A stretch of 5,677 bases of DNA, taken from positions 1 to 5,677 of the forward strand of contig JAAYYM010000490.1 in the NCBI GenBank assembly GCA_012515365.1, read 5' to 3'. Shown one piece after another: positions 1 to 5,677 of the stretch. This DNA is from Clostridia bacterium. GTDB taxonomy: Bacteria; Bacillota_A; Clostridia; Lachnospirales; Lachnospiraceae. Position numbers and translations under genes: made by a program. The notes beneath the pieces are model-generated. The model was not told where the DNA came from. It saw nothing but the letters and a program-made list of their open reading frames with translations, and did not search any database. The first letter of the stretch is position 1; every line of letters begins with the position of its first letter.

Positions 1-72
1 AAAGCACCCTCCTTGGATTTTTGTCTAGTCAACTTCAATCCTAACACAGGAATCAGGTGCTTTCTATTTTTT
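1..72 (+). terminator. Inverted repeat plus T-rich run, probable terminator of an upstream gene
   Basis: Bases 1-8 (AAAGCACC) are exactly complementary to bases 56-63 (GGTGCTTT), and the right arm runs straight into a T-rich stretch (TTTCTATTTTTT, about 61-72). A second short pairing, TCCT at 10-13 with AGGA at 48-51, could extend the stem across a small asymmetric internal loop. This is what a large rho-independent terminator for a rightward gene ending before the window would look like. The loop is long (about 30 bases) compared with a usual terminator, so it may instead be a structured RNA or the end of a mobile element cut by the window edge. No coding sequence is visible in it. The left boundary is uncertain because the window begins exactly at the left arm. 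Confidence 0.45.
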
Positions 73-145
73 CTATTTATTTTCCTACAAAAACTTTACC
101 CTACGACACACTATTGCAAAAATCTGACAATTTAAAATACATAGA

Positions 146-174
146 TTACAGCAATTTTATACAAGGAATATAAT
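146..174 (+). promoter_or_regulatory. Possible promoter of the cupin gene
   Basis: A perfect -10 hexamer TATAAT lies at 169-174. The hexamer at the 17-bp position upstream (TTACAG, 146-151) is a poor -35 match, so the promoter may need an activator. Transcription would begin near 181, giving a leader of about 85 bases before the start codon at 266. The surrounding DNA is very AT-rich, so a chance TATAAT is quite possible. Confidence 0.35.
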
Positions 175-177
175 TCA

Positions 178-252
178 GATTCAAATATGATGATTTTATC
201 AGGCAATTGCGAAACTCATAATTATAAAAAAATTTTATGGATTCAAAAATGA
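178..252 (+). repeat. Pair of 13-bp direct repeats in the cupin leader
   Basis: GATTCAAATATGA at 178-190 recurs as GATTCAAAAATGA at 240-252, matching at 12 of 13 positions in the same orientation, 62 bp apart start to start. The second copy ends directly at the cupin ribosome binding site. The first sits at the predicted transcription start. Between them are the 8-bp palindrome GCAATTGC (203-210) and an AT-only inverted repeat (ATAAAA 224-229 with TTTTAT 233-238). AraC-family regulators commonly bind direct repeats, so these could be operator half-sites, but in such AT-rich DNA chance is a serious alternative. Confidence 0.35.
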
Positions 253-265
253 AAGGAGATTTTTT

Positions 266-655
266 ATGAACAAAAAATTATTTGAAGCCTATAACAATGG
301 AAGAATGGAATTGACAGACCAGACAGTAGAATTTGCTGATATTCCATGGTCAAAGCACCCTGTTTTTGAGGGGGTAGAGCTGAAACATATCGTTACATCA
401 AAGGATACGCAGGGTACTTTCAGCTATCATCTTGTAAAGATTGCCCCAGAGAAGAGTATCAAAAATCATATTCATGAGACTCAGCTCGAAACACATGAGG
501 TGATTGCCGGCTCTGGAATTTGTGTCAATGATGGAGTTAAGTTAACTTATGTACCTGGAGTAATTTCGATTATGCAAAAAGAAATACCTCATGAGGTTCA
601 TGCAGGCGAGGATGGACTTTATCTGTTTGCAAAATTCATACCAGCGCTTTGCTGA
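266..655 (+). CDS. Stand-alone cupin-domain protein
   Basis: This 129-residue protein is a single cupin beta-barrel with no signal peptide or membrane segment, so it is probably cytoplasmic. Cupin motif 1 is seen at about residues 63-84, with H68-x-H70, then E75/H77 and a glycine turn (AGSG). Motif 2 is at about 98-113, with a glycine, an IPHEVHAG core, and histidines H109 and H112. H68, H70, an acidic or amide residue at 71-75, and H109 could form the usual divalent-metal site. The start is secure: AAGGAG at 253-258 lies 7 bases before ATG. The length is typical of small one-domain cupins, which range from enzymes (dioxygenases, isomerases) to pure ligand binders, so the substrate cannot be told from sequence. 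The gene is convergent with the AraC-type regulator, with only 26 bases between the two stop codons and no clear terminator there. The regulator itself carries a cupin-like sensor domain, but the two are not obviously copies of each other. Confidence 0.85.
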   Translation: MNKKLFEAYNNGRMELTDQTVEFADIPWSKHPVFEGVELKHIVTSKDTQGTFSYHLVKIAPEKSIKNHIHETQLETHEVIAGSGICVNDGVKLTYVPGVISIMQKEIPHEVHAGEDGLYLFAKFIPALC

Positions 656-681
656 TGGCAATGGGGCATTGACATGAATGA

Positions 682-1314
682 TTACTGCCCGTTCGGATTT
701 TTATGAATCACGGACTGGCGATATTCACTTGGAACCAGTCCGACGATTTTCTTGAAGCTGTGATTGAAGTGGCTTTGATCGCAAAAGCCTGTTGCATATG
801 CCACTTCAGTTACGCTTTTTCCCTGTTCCAGAAGCTTTTGCGCTTTGCGGATACGACTTTGAATTTGGAACTGATGTGGAGTCAGACCATAGGCGGCTTT
901 GAACTGCCTGATCATATGAAAGGGACTGACAGAAATGCTTTTTGACATATCTGAAATTGAAAATTCAGCCTCTGGAGTATCTAACAGCTGCTGCTTTAGC
1001 TGAGTGGAATAATCCTCTATGGACTGATAGACCTCATCAGAATCGACAGCCTTGATGCATAAACATACCATGGAATAGACATTTTCATCCGCAGGTCCTA
1101 ACATATGTGCGACATTAGGCATGATGTGAAAGGATTCTCCGAGGTTAAATGTATAATCTTCATTATTTTCTTTGATAGAAACACTGCCTTCGGTTACGGT
1201 ACCGATGATCGCGTGATCGGTATGAGTATGCAGTGGATAATTCTTTCTAGAATGAAAGTAATGAACTTCTTCTATTATATCATTGATTTTACAGTATCTG
1301 ATCTGCTCCTCCAT
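682..1314 (-). CDS. AraC-family transcriptional regulator with N-terminal cupin-like sensor
   Basis: This is a 210-residue DNA-binding regulator from the start chosen here. Residues about 15-85 form a cupin-like effector domain with a histidine cluster (H29-x-H31, H34) and a second-motif run (G59, P66, H70). Residues about 117-200 are a typical AraC/XylS domain. The first helix-turn-helix (about 119-140) includes SVSPFHMIRQFK. The second (about 167-190) includes VTEVAYATGFCDQSHFNHSFKK and is followed by the conserved GLVPSEYR. At 210 residues it is shorter than the usual 250-300, with a reduced sensor and linker. Start choice: the frame is open to a GTG at 1344, with another ATG at 1332. The ATG at 1314 is preferred because GGAGGAG lies 9 bases upstream of it, while the other two have no good ribosome binding site; the longer form would add up to 10 residues. 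It is divergent from the serine hydrolase gene and has its own near-consensus promoter. Likely targets are that hydrolase gene, itself and possibly the cupin gene. The ligand is unknown. Confidence 0.92.
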   Translation of the reverse strand: MEEQIRYCKINDIIEEVHYFHSRKNYPLHTHTDHAIIGTVTEGSVSIKENNEDYTFNLGESFHIMPNVAHMLGPADENVYSMVCLCIKAVDSDEVYQSIEDYSTQLKQQLLDTPEAEFSISDMSKSISVSPFHMIRQFKAAYGLTPHQFQIQSRIRKAQKLLEQGKSVTEVAYATGFCDQSHFNHSFKKIVGLVPSEYRQSVIHKNPNGQ

Positions 1315-1336
1315 AACAAATGTCTCCTCCATAACA
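1306..1336 (-). repeat. 13-bp direct repeat over the regulator's start region
   Basis: CTCCTCCATAACA occurs at 1306-1318 and again, identically, at 1324-1336, with an 18-bp period. On the coding (minus) strand this reads TGTTATGGAGGAG twice, so each copy carries an ATG followed by a Shine-Dalgarno-like GGAGGAG. The upstream copy's GGAGGAG is correctly spaced to serve the ATG of the downstream copy (1314). Because 18 is a multiple of three, the repeat is in frame and would give a doubled V-M-E-E in the longer protein form. Confidence 0.75.
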
Positions 1337-1371
1337 GACGCCACTTCATATCGGCTGATCTAAATAATAAA

Positions 1372-1400
1372 AGTATATGTGATGCCTGCAATCGTGTCAA
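1372..1400 (-). promoter_or_regulatory. Promoter of the AraC-family regulator gene
   Basis: Read on the minus strand, a perfect -35 (TTGACA, 1400-1395) is followed after exactly 17 bp by TATACT (1377-1372), a 5-of-6 match to the -10 consensus. Transcription would start near 1365, leaving about 50 bases before the preferred ATG at 1314. The -35 box lies only 9 bases from the hydrolase gene's ribosome binding site, so any promoter for the hydrolase must overlap this one or lie inside the regulator gene. The two divergent genes should therefore compete for, or share, this control region. Confidence 0.8.
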
Positions 1401-1408
1401 ATCATGTT

Positions 1409-1426
1409 AGGGAGGAATTTGAATTG
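1409..1426 (+). promoter_or_regulatory. Ribosome binding site that fixes a TTG start
   Basis: AGGGAGGA at 1409-1416 is a strong Shine-Dalgarno sequence, with its GGAGG ending 8 bases before TTG at 1424-1426. The frame remains open further upstream to GTG 1379 and ATG 1382, but these have no such site. They would place 15 residues, including charged ones, ahead of what is otherwise a textbook signal peptide. They would also put the start codon inside the spacer and -10 region of the divergent promoter. The TTG is therefore the best supported start. Confidence 0.85.
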
Positions 1427-3277
1427 AAAGAACGTATCATATGTTTCATAACTGCATTTGCAATTGCTTTGATGCCAGTGACAGCTTACGCACAGGAGAC
1501 AAAAGAGGTACAAGGAACTGAAGAAGCACAGACGCTGCCCTCTGGATTAGATATAGAAGAATTGCCCCATGTCGTAGACACTTATGTAAAAGAGCATGAA
1601 GACACAACAGCTGCTATGTCGGTTGCGGTATTTAACAGTAAGGAAACTTTATTTAGCAAAGGCTATGGATATACGAATATAGAAGAGCACCTGGAGAACA
1701 CAGAAGATTCTGTGTTTGAGTGGGGATCATGCACAAAATTAATTACATGGAGCTGTATCATGCAGCTGGCAGAGCAGGGAAAATTGGATTTGGATGAGGA
1801 TGTACGTACTTATCTTCCAGATGGGTTTCTAAAAAAACTGCGATATGAAACGCCGGTTACGATCCTTGATCTGATGAACCATACCGGAGGATGGCAGGAG
1901 AATTATACAGATTTGTATTTAGAAGCAGATGGGCAATCAAAGAGTTTGGCAGAAACACTTGCCTATATGGAACCAAAACAGATCTATGAGCCGGGCACCA
2001 GACTTGCTTACTCAAACTGGGGAACAGGTCTTGCTGGTTACATCGTGGAATGCATAAGCGGACAAAGCTATGATGCTTATGTGAAAGAGCACATTTTTAA
2101 GCCGCTAGGAATGGAGCATACTGCTATTCGCACCGATCTGTCCGATCAGAGCTATGTCAGAGAACAGCGAATGAAGGAGAATTGCTATGAGGCAGATGGA
2201 ACATCAATGGGAACCTGCTTTTATCAGATTACTTTGCCGCCGGCAGGCATGGCAACAGGTACCTTGTCGGATTTTGTTAAGTTCGGACAGGCATTTATGA
2301 AACAGGATAATGAGGAGACTCCGTTGTTTCAACATCGTGAAACACTTGATGAGATGCTGTCCCCGTCTCGCTATTTTGCTGATGGTAAGACGGCAAGAAA
2401 TTGTCATGGATTTTGGACAGACGTACAGAATGTTCCTCTTTTATGGCATGATGGAGGTACAAATGGCAGTACCTCATGGTTTGCGTTTGATAGAGAGAGT
2501 CAGACAGGTGTTATCATTTTAACGAATCAAAATGAGGAATCGGTATATACATGCGGTATTTTACCGATGGTCTTTGGCGAAAATTCTTTTAACACCTATT
2601 TGGACAAAAATGATATCTCAGGTACCTATTTAGCATTACGTACCTGCATGGAAGGAGTTACAAAACCATTCAGATTATTATCCTATATTATGATACCACA
2701 ACCAGTGCAGGGACAGTATGGTGGCAATGGTTTAATGCTTGCCAATGCCGGAGGCGACAAATATCTTCTTCAAATGGAAAATAAGGATTATTTGTTTTTT
2801 AGCAAGAAGACGGCTGATGGAGAGCAACTGTTGGAGTTGCCGGGATCTGATTATAAGAAGGTATCTGCAATGAACTTTTATGGACAGCTTGCGTTGATGT
2901 TTTTATTTATAATAGCAGCAGGTTACTCTCTGATCATGTTAATATGCATGCTGATCAGTAAATTACGAGGTCGAAAACTCGTATTTGGGCTGCCACGTTT
3001 CCTGAATTATTCTGCTACTCTTTTGGGATTTGTGTTTACTGCATTGACATTACTGACACTGATTGATGGGGTTTCTACCTTTGCAGAAGTAAGAGGTTGC
3101 ATTCTTCTTAATATGATCTTTATGTTGGTGCCATTTGCATATTTAATTGATCTGATTGTTCATTTTAAAAAGATGAAAATGACAGCCCGCGCTGGGGTAC
3201 AGGCGGTTGTGTGTGCGCTTACAGGATTGATTATGAGTATCCACTGCCTCTATTTTAACAGCTTCATGTTCTGGTAA
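1424..3277 (+). CDS. Membrane-anchored serine hydrolase (beta-lactamase / peptidase S12 family)
   Basis: From the TTG start this is a 617-residue exported protein. Residues 1-22 are a signal peptide: a short charged start (MKER), a hydrophobic core, and an AYA signal-peptidase site before QETKE. The catalytic domain (about 35-390) has the three penicillin-recognising motifs: S102-C-T-K105 (nucleophile and general base), Y196-S-N198, and H342-D-G-G-T in place of the K-T-G box, as in class C-like esterases and S12 peptidases. A beta-rich linker (about 405-480, beginning DISGTYLALR) resembles the small domain often found after such hydrolases. Four hydrophobic helices follow at about 487-511, 529-547, 559-580 and 590-611. 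The catalytic domain should thus sit outside the cytoplasmic membrane. The family includes D,D-peptidases, D-aminopeptidases, esterases and prodrug-activating peptidases; the substrate cannot be assigned. True beta-lactamase activity is not implied. The gene is divergent from the AraC-type regulator and is followed, after 121 bases with no strong terminator, by the transporter gene. Confidence 0.92.
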   Translation: MKERIICFITAFAIALMPVTAYAQETKEVQGTEEAQTLPSGLDIEELPHVVDTYVKEHEDTTAAMSVAVFNSKETLFSKGYGYTNIEEHLENTEDSVFEWGSCTKLITWSCIMQLAEQGKLDLDEDVRTYLPDGFLKKLRYETPVTILDLMNHTGGWQENYTDLYLEADGQSKSLAETLAYMEPKQIYEPGTRLAYSNWGTGLAGYIVECISGQSYDAYVKEHIFKPLGMEHTAIRTDLSDQSYVREQRMKENCYEADGTSMGTCFYQITLPPAGMATGTLSDFVKFGQAFMKQDNEETPLFQHRETLDEMLSPSRYFADGKTARNCHGFWTDVQNVPLLWHDGGTNGSTSWFAFDRESQTGVIILTNQNEESVYTCGILPMVFGENSFNTYLDKNDISGTYLALRTCMEGVTKPFRLLSYIMIPQPVQGQYGGNGLMLANAGGDKYLLQMENKDYLFFSKKTADGEQLLELPGSDYKKVSAMNFYGQLALMFLFIIAAGYSLIMLICMLISKLRGRKLVFGLPRFLNYSATLLGFVFTALTLLTLIDGVSTFAEVRGCILLNMIFMLVPFAYLIDLIVHFKKMKMTARAGVQAVVCALTGLIMSIHCLYFNSFMFW

Positions 3278-3321
3278 ATTCGAATCGACAGTTTATTCCA
3301 CAAAAAACCTTATTTCGAGTG

Positions 3322-3350
3322 TTGCTTTTTAATCGCCGGCTGACTATAAT
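3322..3350 (+). promoter_or_regulatory. Promoter of the MmpL/RND transporter gene
   Basis: TTGCTT (3322-3327) and a perfect TATAAT (3345-3350) are separated by exactly 17 bp, a strong vegetative-type promoter. The predicted start of transcription is near 3356-3358, about 42 bases before the TTG start codon. This promoter lets the transporter be expressed separately from the hydrolase gene upstream. The stretch between the hydrolase stop and this promoter (3278-3321) shows no convincing terminator, so read-through is also possible. Confidence 0.75.
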
Positions 3351-3354
3351 AGTG

Positions 3355-3376
3355 GATATTATATTGATTGAATATC
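3355..3376. promoter_or_regulatory. Inverted repeat at the transporter's transcription start (candidate operator)
   Basis: GATATT (3355-3360) and AATATC (3371-3376) are perfect inverted arms around a 10-bp centre, 22 bp overall. The site begins 5 bases after the -10 box and so covers the predicted transcription start, which is a classic place for a dimeric repressor to block initiation. Transporters of this type are often controlled by TetR- or MarR-type repressors, but no such gene lies inside the window. The short AT-rich arms could also arise by chance. Confidence 0.4.
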
Positions 3377-3398
3377 TAATAGAGAGTGGGCGGTTCCA

Positions 3399-5677
3399 TT
3401 GAAAAAAGTAGCTGAGTTTATTGTTGATAAGCGATCCTTATTCTTTCTGCTGTTTGTTATTGCTTGTATTTTTTCTGTTTTTTCAAGAAACTGGGTGGGC
3501 GTTGAAAATGATATTTCAGCATATCTTCCGGAATCGGCAGAAACCAAACAGGCGATTGGCGTGATGGACGAGGAGTTTCTTACATATGGTTCAGCCAAAG
3601 TTATGATCGAAAACATCACGGCTAAGAAAGCATCACAAATTAAGGAGCAGATGGAAGCTCTTTCTTATGTACAGTCAGTCGATTTTGATGAATCCGAAAA
3701 GCACTATAAAAATTCTTCGGCATTATTTGATGTTACCTTCAATGATCCGACAGATGATCAGGAATGCGTGGATTCGCTTAATCAACTGAAAGAGCAGTTT
3801 AGTGGCTATGATTTATATGTTTCAAGTGATATTGGAGATACGCTTTCAGACATTATTGCGGAAGAAATGCAAAAAATCATAGTGATTGTAGCGATTGTAG
3901 TTGTGCTGGTACTACTTTTTACTTCACAGACGTATGCGGAGATACCGGTACTTCTGCTTACCTTTGTTTCCGCAGCACTTATGAATATGGGAACGAATTT
4001 TATTTTTGGTACGATTTCTTTCATTTCCAATTCTGTTACGGTAGTACTTCAGTTGGCGCTTGCCATTGATTACGCGATTATCTTATGTCATAGGTATACA
4101 GAGGAGCATGAAACACTTCCTGCCCGTGAGGCAACGATAGAGGCGTTAAGTAAAGCAATTCCCGAGATTTCATCCAGTAGTCTGACGACAATATCCGGAC
4201 TTTTGGCGCTTTGTTTTATGCAGTTTCAAATCGGACCGGATATGGGAATCGTACTGATCAAAGCAATTTTCTTTAGTCTCTTGTCGGTGTTTACACTGAT
4301 GCCGGGACTTCTTATGCTGTTTAGTAAATGGATTGACAAAACACATCATAAAAACTTTGTGCCTAAAATCACTCCAATTGGTCAATTTGATTATAAAACA
4401 CATTTATTGATTCCACCTGTTTTCGCTCTTTTGGTAGTAGGTGCGTTTTTTCTGTCCAATAAATGTCCCTATGTATTTGGTGAGAGTACATTATCGACTC
4501 CGGTACAGAATGAGATGCAGATTGCACAGGAGAAGATTGATGATACATTTGGAAAAACAAATATGGTGGCACTTGTGATTCCTGCCGGAAATTATAAAGC
4601 AGAGAAAATGTTAATTCGCAGATTAGAACAATACGATGAAGTTGATCATATCACAGGACTTTCAAATGCAAATGCGATGGACGACTATATGCTGACGGAT
4701 GAGCTGAATGCAAGAGAATTCTCTGAGCTTTTGGATCTGGATTATGAGGTCGCGGAGTTGTTATTTGCAGCCTACGCGGTAAATGACGAAAACTATGGAA
4801 AGGTAGTAAGCGGTCTGAATTCTTATTCTGTTCCGTTGATCGATATTTTCATGTTTTTATATGATGAGGTTGAAGCAGGCTATGTGACATTGGATCAGGA
4901 GTTACAGAATACGCTTGACGATGCTTATAATCAGATGTATCACGCAAAGCAACAGCTACAAGGTGAACAATATGCCCGCATGTTGGTGTATCTGACTTTG
5001 CCGGAGGAATCAGAAGAGACCTTTGCATTCTTAGATACCATCCATGATGAAGCTAAGAATATATATGGCGGTAAAGTGTATGTAGCAGGTAATTCCACCA
5101 GTGATTTTGATCTGTCAGATTCGTTCTCACGAGATAATATTGTCATCAGTATTCTGACGGCATTGTTTGTTATGGTCATTTTACTGTTTACTTTCAAATC
5201 CGCAGGTATGCCGGTGCTGCTGATCATCGTTATACAGGGAAGTATCTGGATCAACTTCTCCTTCCCTTATCTGATGAGCTCAAATCTTCACTTTATGAGT
5301 TACCTGATCGTCAGCTCCATCCAGATGGGCGCCAATATTGATTATGCAATCGTTATATCAAGCAGATATCTGGAACTGAAACAGAAGATGCCTACAAAGG
5401 ATGCAATGATAGAAACACTGAATTTTGCGTTCCCAACCATACTTACGTCGGGAAGTATTCTGGCAGTAGCCGGTATCATGATTGGACAGATGACTTCAGA
5501 ACCGTCGATTTCTGCCATTGGTCAGTGTCTGGGACGTGGAACTTTGATTTCTATTTTTTTGGTACTTTGTGTGCTGCCTCAGATCTTATTACTTGGAGAC
5601 CTTATTATAGAAAAGACCAAATTTGTTATGCATGTTCCGATTTCTGTACGCGGAGCTTCTGGCTACATGTTCGTGCG
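3399..5677 (+). CDS. MmpL/RND-family transporter, 3' end outside window
   Basis: An uninterrupted frame runs from TTG 3399 to the window end (759 codons seen). It encodes a polytopic inner-membrane transporter of the MMPL branch of the RND superfamily, which moves lipids, drugs or other hydrophobic compounds using the proton gradient. The plan is the duplicated RND one. TM1 is at about 12-28, with a first outer loop at about 30-158 (ENDISAYLP near its start). A helix bundle follows at about 160-320. TM7 is at about 336-353, with a second large outer loop at about 355-578, then TM8 (about 581-600) through TM12 (about 716-733). Each half carries an Asp-Tyr pair in the helix expected to be TM4 or TM10: D224-Y225 (LAIDYAIIL) and D648-Y649 (ANIDYAIVI). 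These correspond to the proton-relay pairs of MmpL3. After TM12 a cytoplasmic tail begins (RGASGYMFV) and is cut off. The TTG is the only common start codon after the in-frame stop at 3369; its ribosome binding site (GGGCGG, 3388-3393) is weak. Cargo is unknown; the neighbouring extracytoplasmic hydrolase is a possible partner. Confidence 0.93.
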   Translation, partial: MKKVAEFIVDKRSLFFLLFVIACIFSVFSRNWVGVENDISAYLPESAETKQAIGVMDEEFLTYGSAKVMIENITAKKASQIKEQMEALSYVQSVDFDESEKHYKNSSALFDVTFNDPTDDQECVDSLNQLKEQFSGYDLYVSSDIGDTLSDIIAEEMQKIIVIVAIVVVLVLLFTSQTYAEIPVLLLTFVSAALMNMGTNFIFGTISFISNSVTVVLQLALAIDYAIILCHRYTEEHETLPAREATIEALSKAIPEISSSSLTTISGLLALCFMQFQIGPDMGIVLIKAIFFSLLSVFTLMPGLLMLFSKWIDKTHHKNFVPKITPIGQFDYKTHLLIPPVFALLVVGAFFLSNKCPYVFGESTLSTPVQNEMQIAQEKIDDTFGKTNMVALVIPAGNYKAEKMLIRRLEQYDEVDHITGLSNANAMDDYMLTDELNAREFSELLDLDYEVAELLFAAYAVNDENYGKVVSGLNSYSVPLIDIFMFLYDEVEAGYVTLDQELQNTLDDAYNQMYHAKQQLQGEQYARMLVYLTLPEESEETFAFLDTIHDEAKNIYGGKVYVAGNSTSDFDLSDSFSRDNIVISILTALFVMVILLFTFKSAGMPVLLIIVIQGSIWINFSFPYLMSSNLHFMSYLIVSSIQMGANIDYAIVISSRYLELKQKMPTKDAMIETLNFAFPTILTSGSILAVAGIMIGQMTSEPSISAIGQCLGRGTLISIFLVLCVLPQILLLGDLIIEKTKFVMHVPISVRGASGYMFV

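Noticed and set aside
656..700. Bidirectional terminator between the convergent cupin and regulator genes
   Set aside because: The only pairing seen (GGGCA with TGCCC, widely spaced, without a T-run) is too weak to call.
703..945. 80-codon open frame on the + strand
   Set aside because: It lies wholly inside the AraC-family gene on the opposite strand, has no ribosome binding site, and its product resembles no recognisable protein.
1315..1344. Longer regulator start at GTG 1344 or ATG 1332
   Set aside because: Neither is preceded by a good ribosome binding site, whereas ATG 1314 has GGAGGAG at 9 bases. The longer forms remain possible but are less supported.
1105..1410. 101-codon open frame on the + strand
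   Set aside because: It is antisense to the regulator gene and runs through the divergent control region. The composition is cysteine- and isoleucine-rich without domain features, so it is a shadow frame.
1379..1423. 15-residue upstream extension of the serine hydrolase (GTG 1379 or ATG 1382)
   Set aside because: There is no ribosome binding site, it overlaps the divergent promoter, and it would displace a clear signal peptide that begins at TTG 1424 after a strong Shine-Dalgarno.
2204..2522. Overlapping short open frames on both strands inside the hydrolase gene
   Set aside because: They overlap the conserved catalytic domain of the hydrolase and lack ribosome binding sites and recognisable domains.
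1424..3277. Calling the hydrolase a true antibiotic beta-lactamase or a ClbP orthologue
   Set aside because: The SxxK, YxN and HxG motifs are shared by many S12-type esterases and peptidases. The helix count and the absence of a biosynthetic cluster do not support either specific assignment.
3278..3321. Terminator after the serine hydrolase
   Set aside because: Only short, widely spaced CGAA/TTCG complementarity is present, with no compact GC-rich stem followed by a T-run.
3359..5254. Several minus-strand open frames of 67-104 codons
   Set aside because: They are shadows of the continuous MmpL/RND transporter frame, whose duplicated membrane plan and paired Asp-Tyr motifs are unmistakable.

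Overview
The window looks like chromosomal DNA from a low-GC, Gram-positive Clostridia-type bacterium, most plausibly a gut Lachnospiraceae-like anaerobe. This is inferred from the AT-rich composition, strong AGGAG-type ribosome binding sites, sigma-A-like promoters with 17-bp spacers, TTG start codons, and the types of protein present. No species-level claim is possible.

Layout: (1) Positions 1-265 are non-coding. They begin with an inverted repeat followed by a T-rich run, probably the terminator of a transcript upstream of the window, and continue with an AT-rich leader for the first gene. (2) 266-655 (+) encodes a stand-alone single-domain cupin protein. (3) 682-1314 (-) encodes a compact AraC-family regulator, convergent with the cupin gene. 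(4) 1315-1423 is a short divergent control region. It carries a near-consensus promoter for the regulator, a 13-bp direct repeat over the regulator's start, and a strong ribosome binding site for the next gene. (5) 1424-3277 (+) encodes a secreted, membrane-anchored serine hydrolase of the beta-lactamase/peptidase S12 type, with a signal peptide, a catalytic domain, a small beta-rich linker domain and four C-terminal membrane helices. (6) 3278-3398 contains an excellent promoter and an inverted repeat at its start point. (7) 3399 to the window end (+) encodes an MmpL/RND-type transporter whose 3' end lies outside the window.

How the genes may work together: the regulator is placed to control the divergent hydrolase and perhaps the cupin gene. 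The hydrolase would act outside the membrane. The transporter has its own promoter, so it need not be co-transcribed with the hydrolase. An outward-facing S12 hydrolase with membrane helices beside an RND-type exporter recalls maturation/export or resistance pairs, but no biosynthetic genes are visible, so this is only a hypothesis. The window shows no RNA genes, CRISPR array, transposase or phage genes. Each gene belongs to a recognisable family; what is less ordinary is the arrangement and the control regions.
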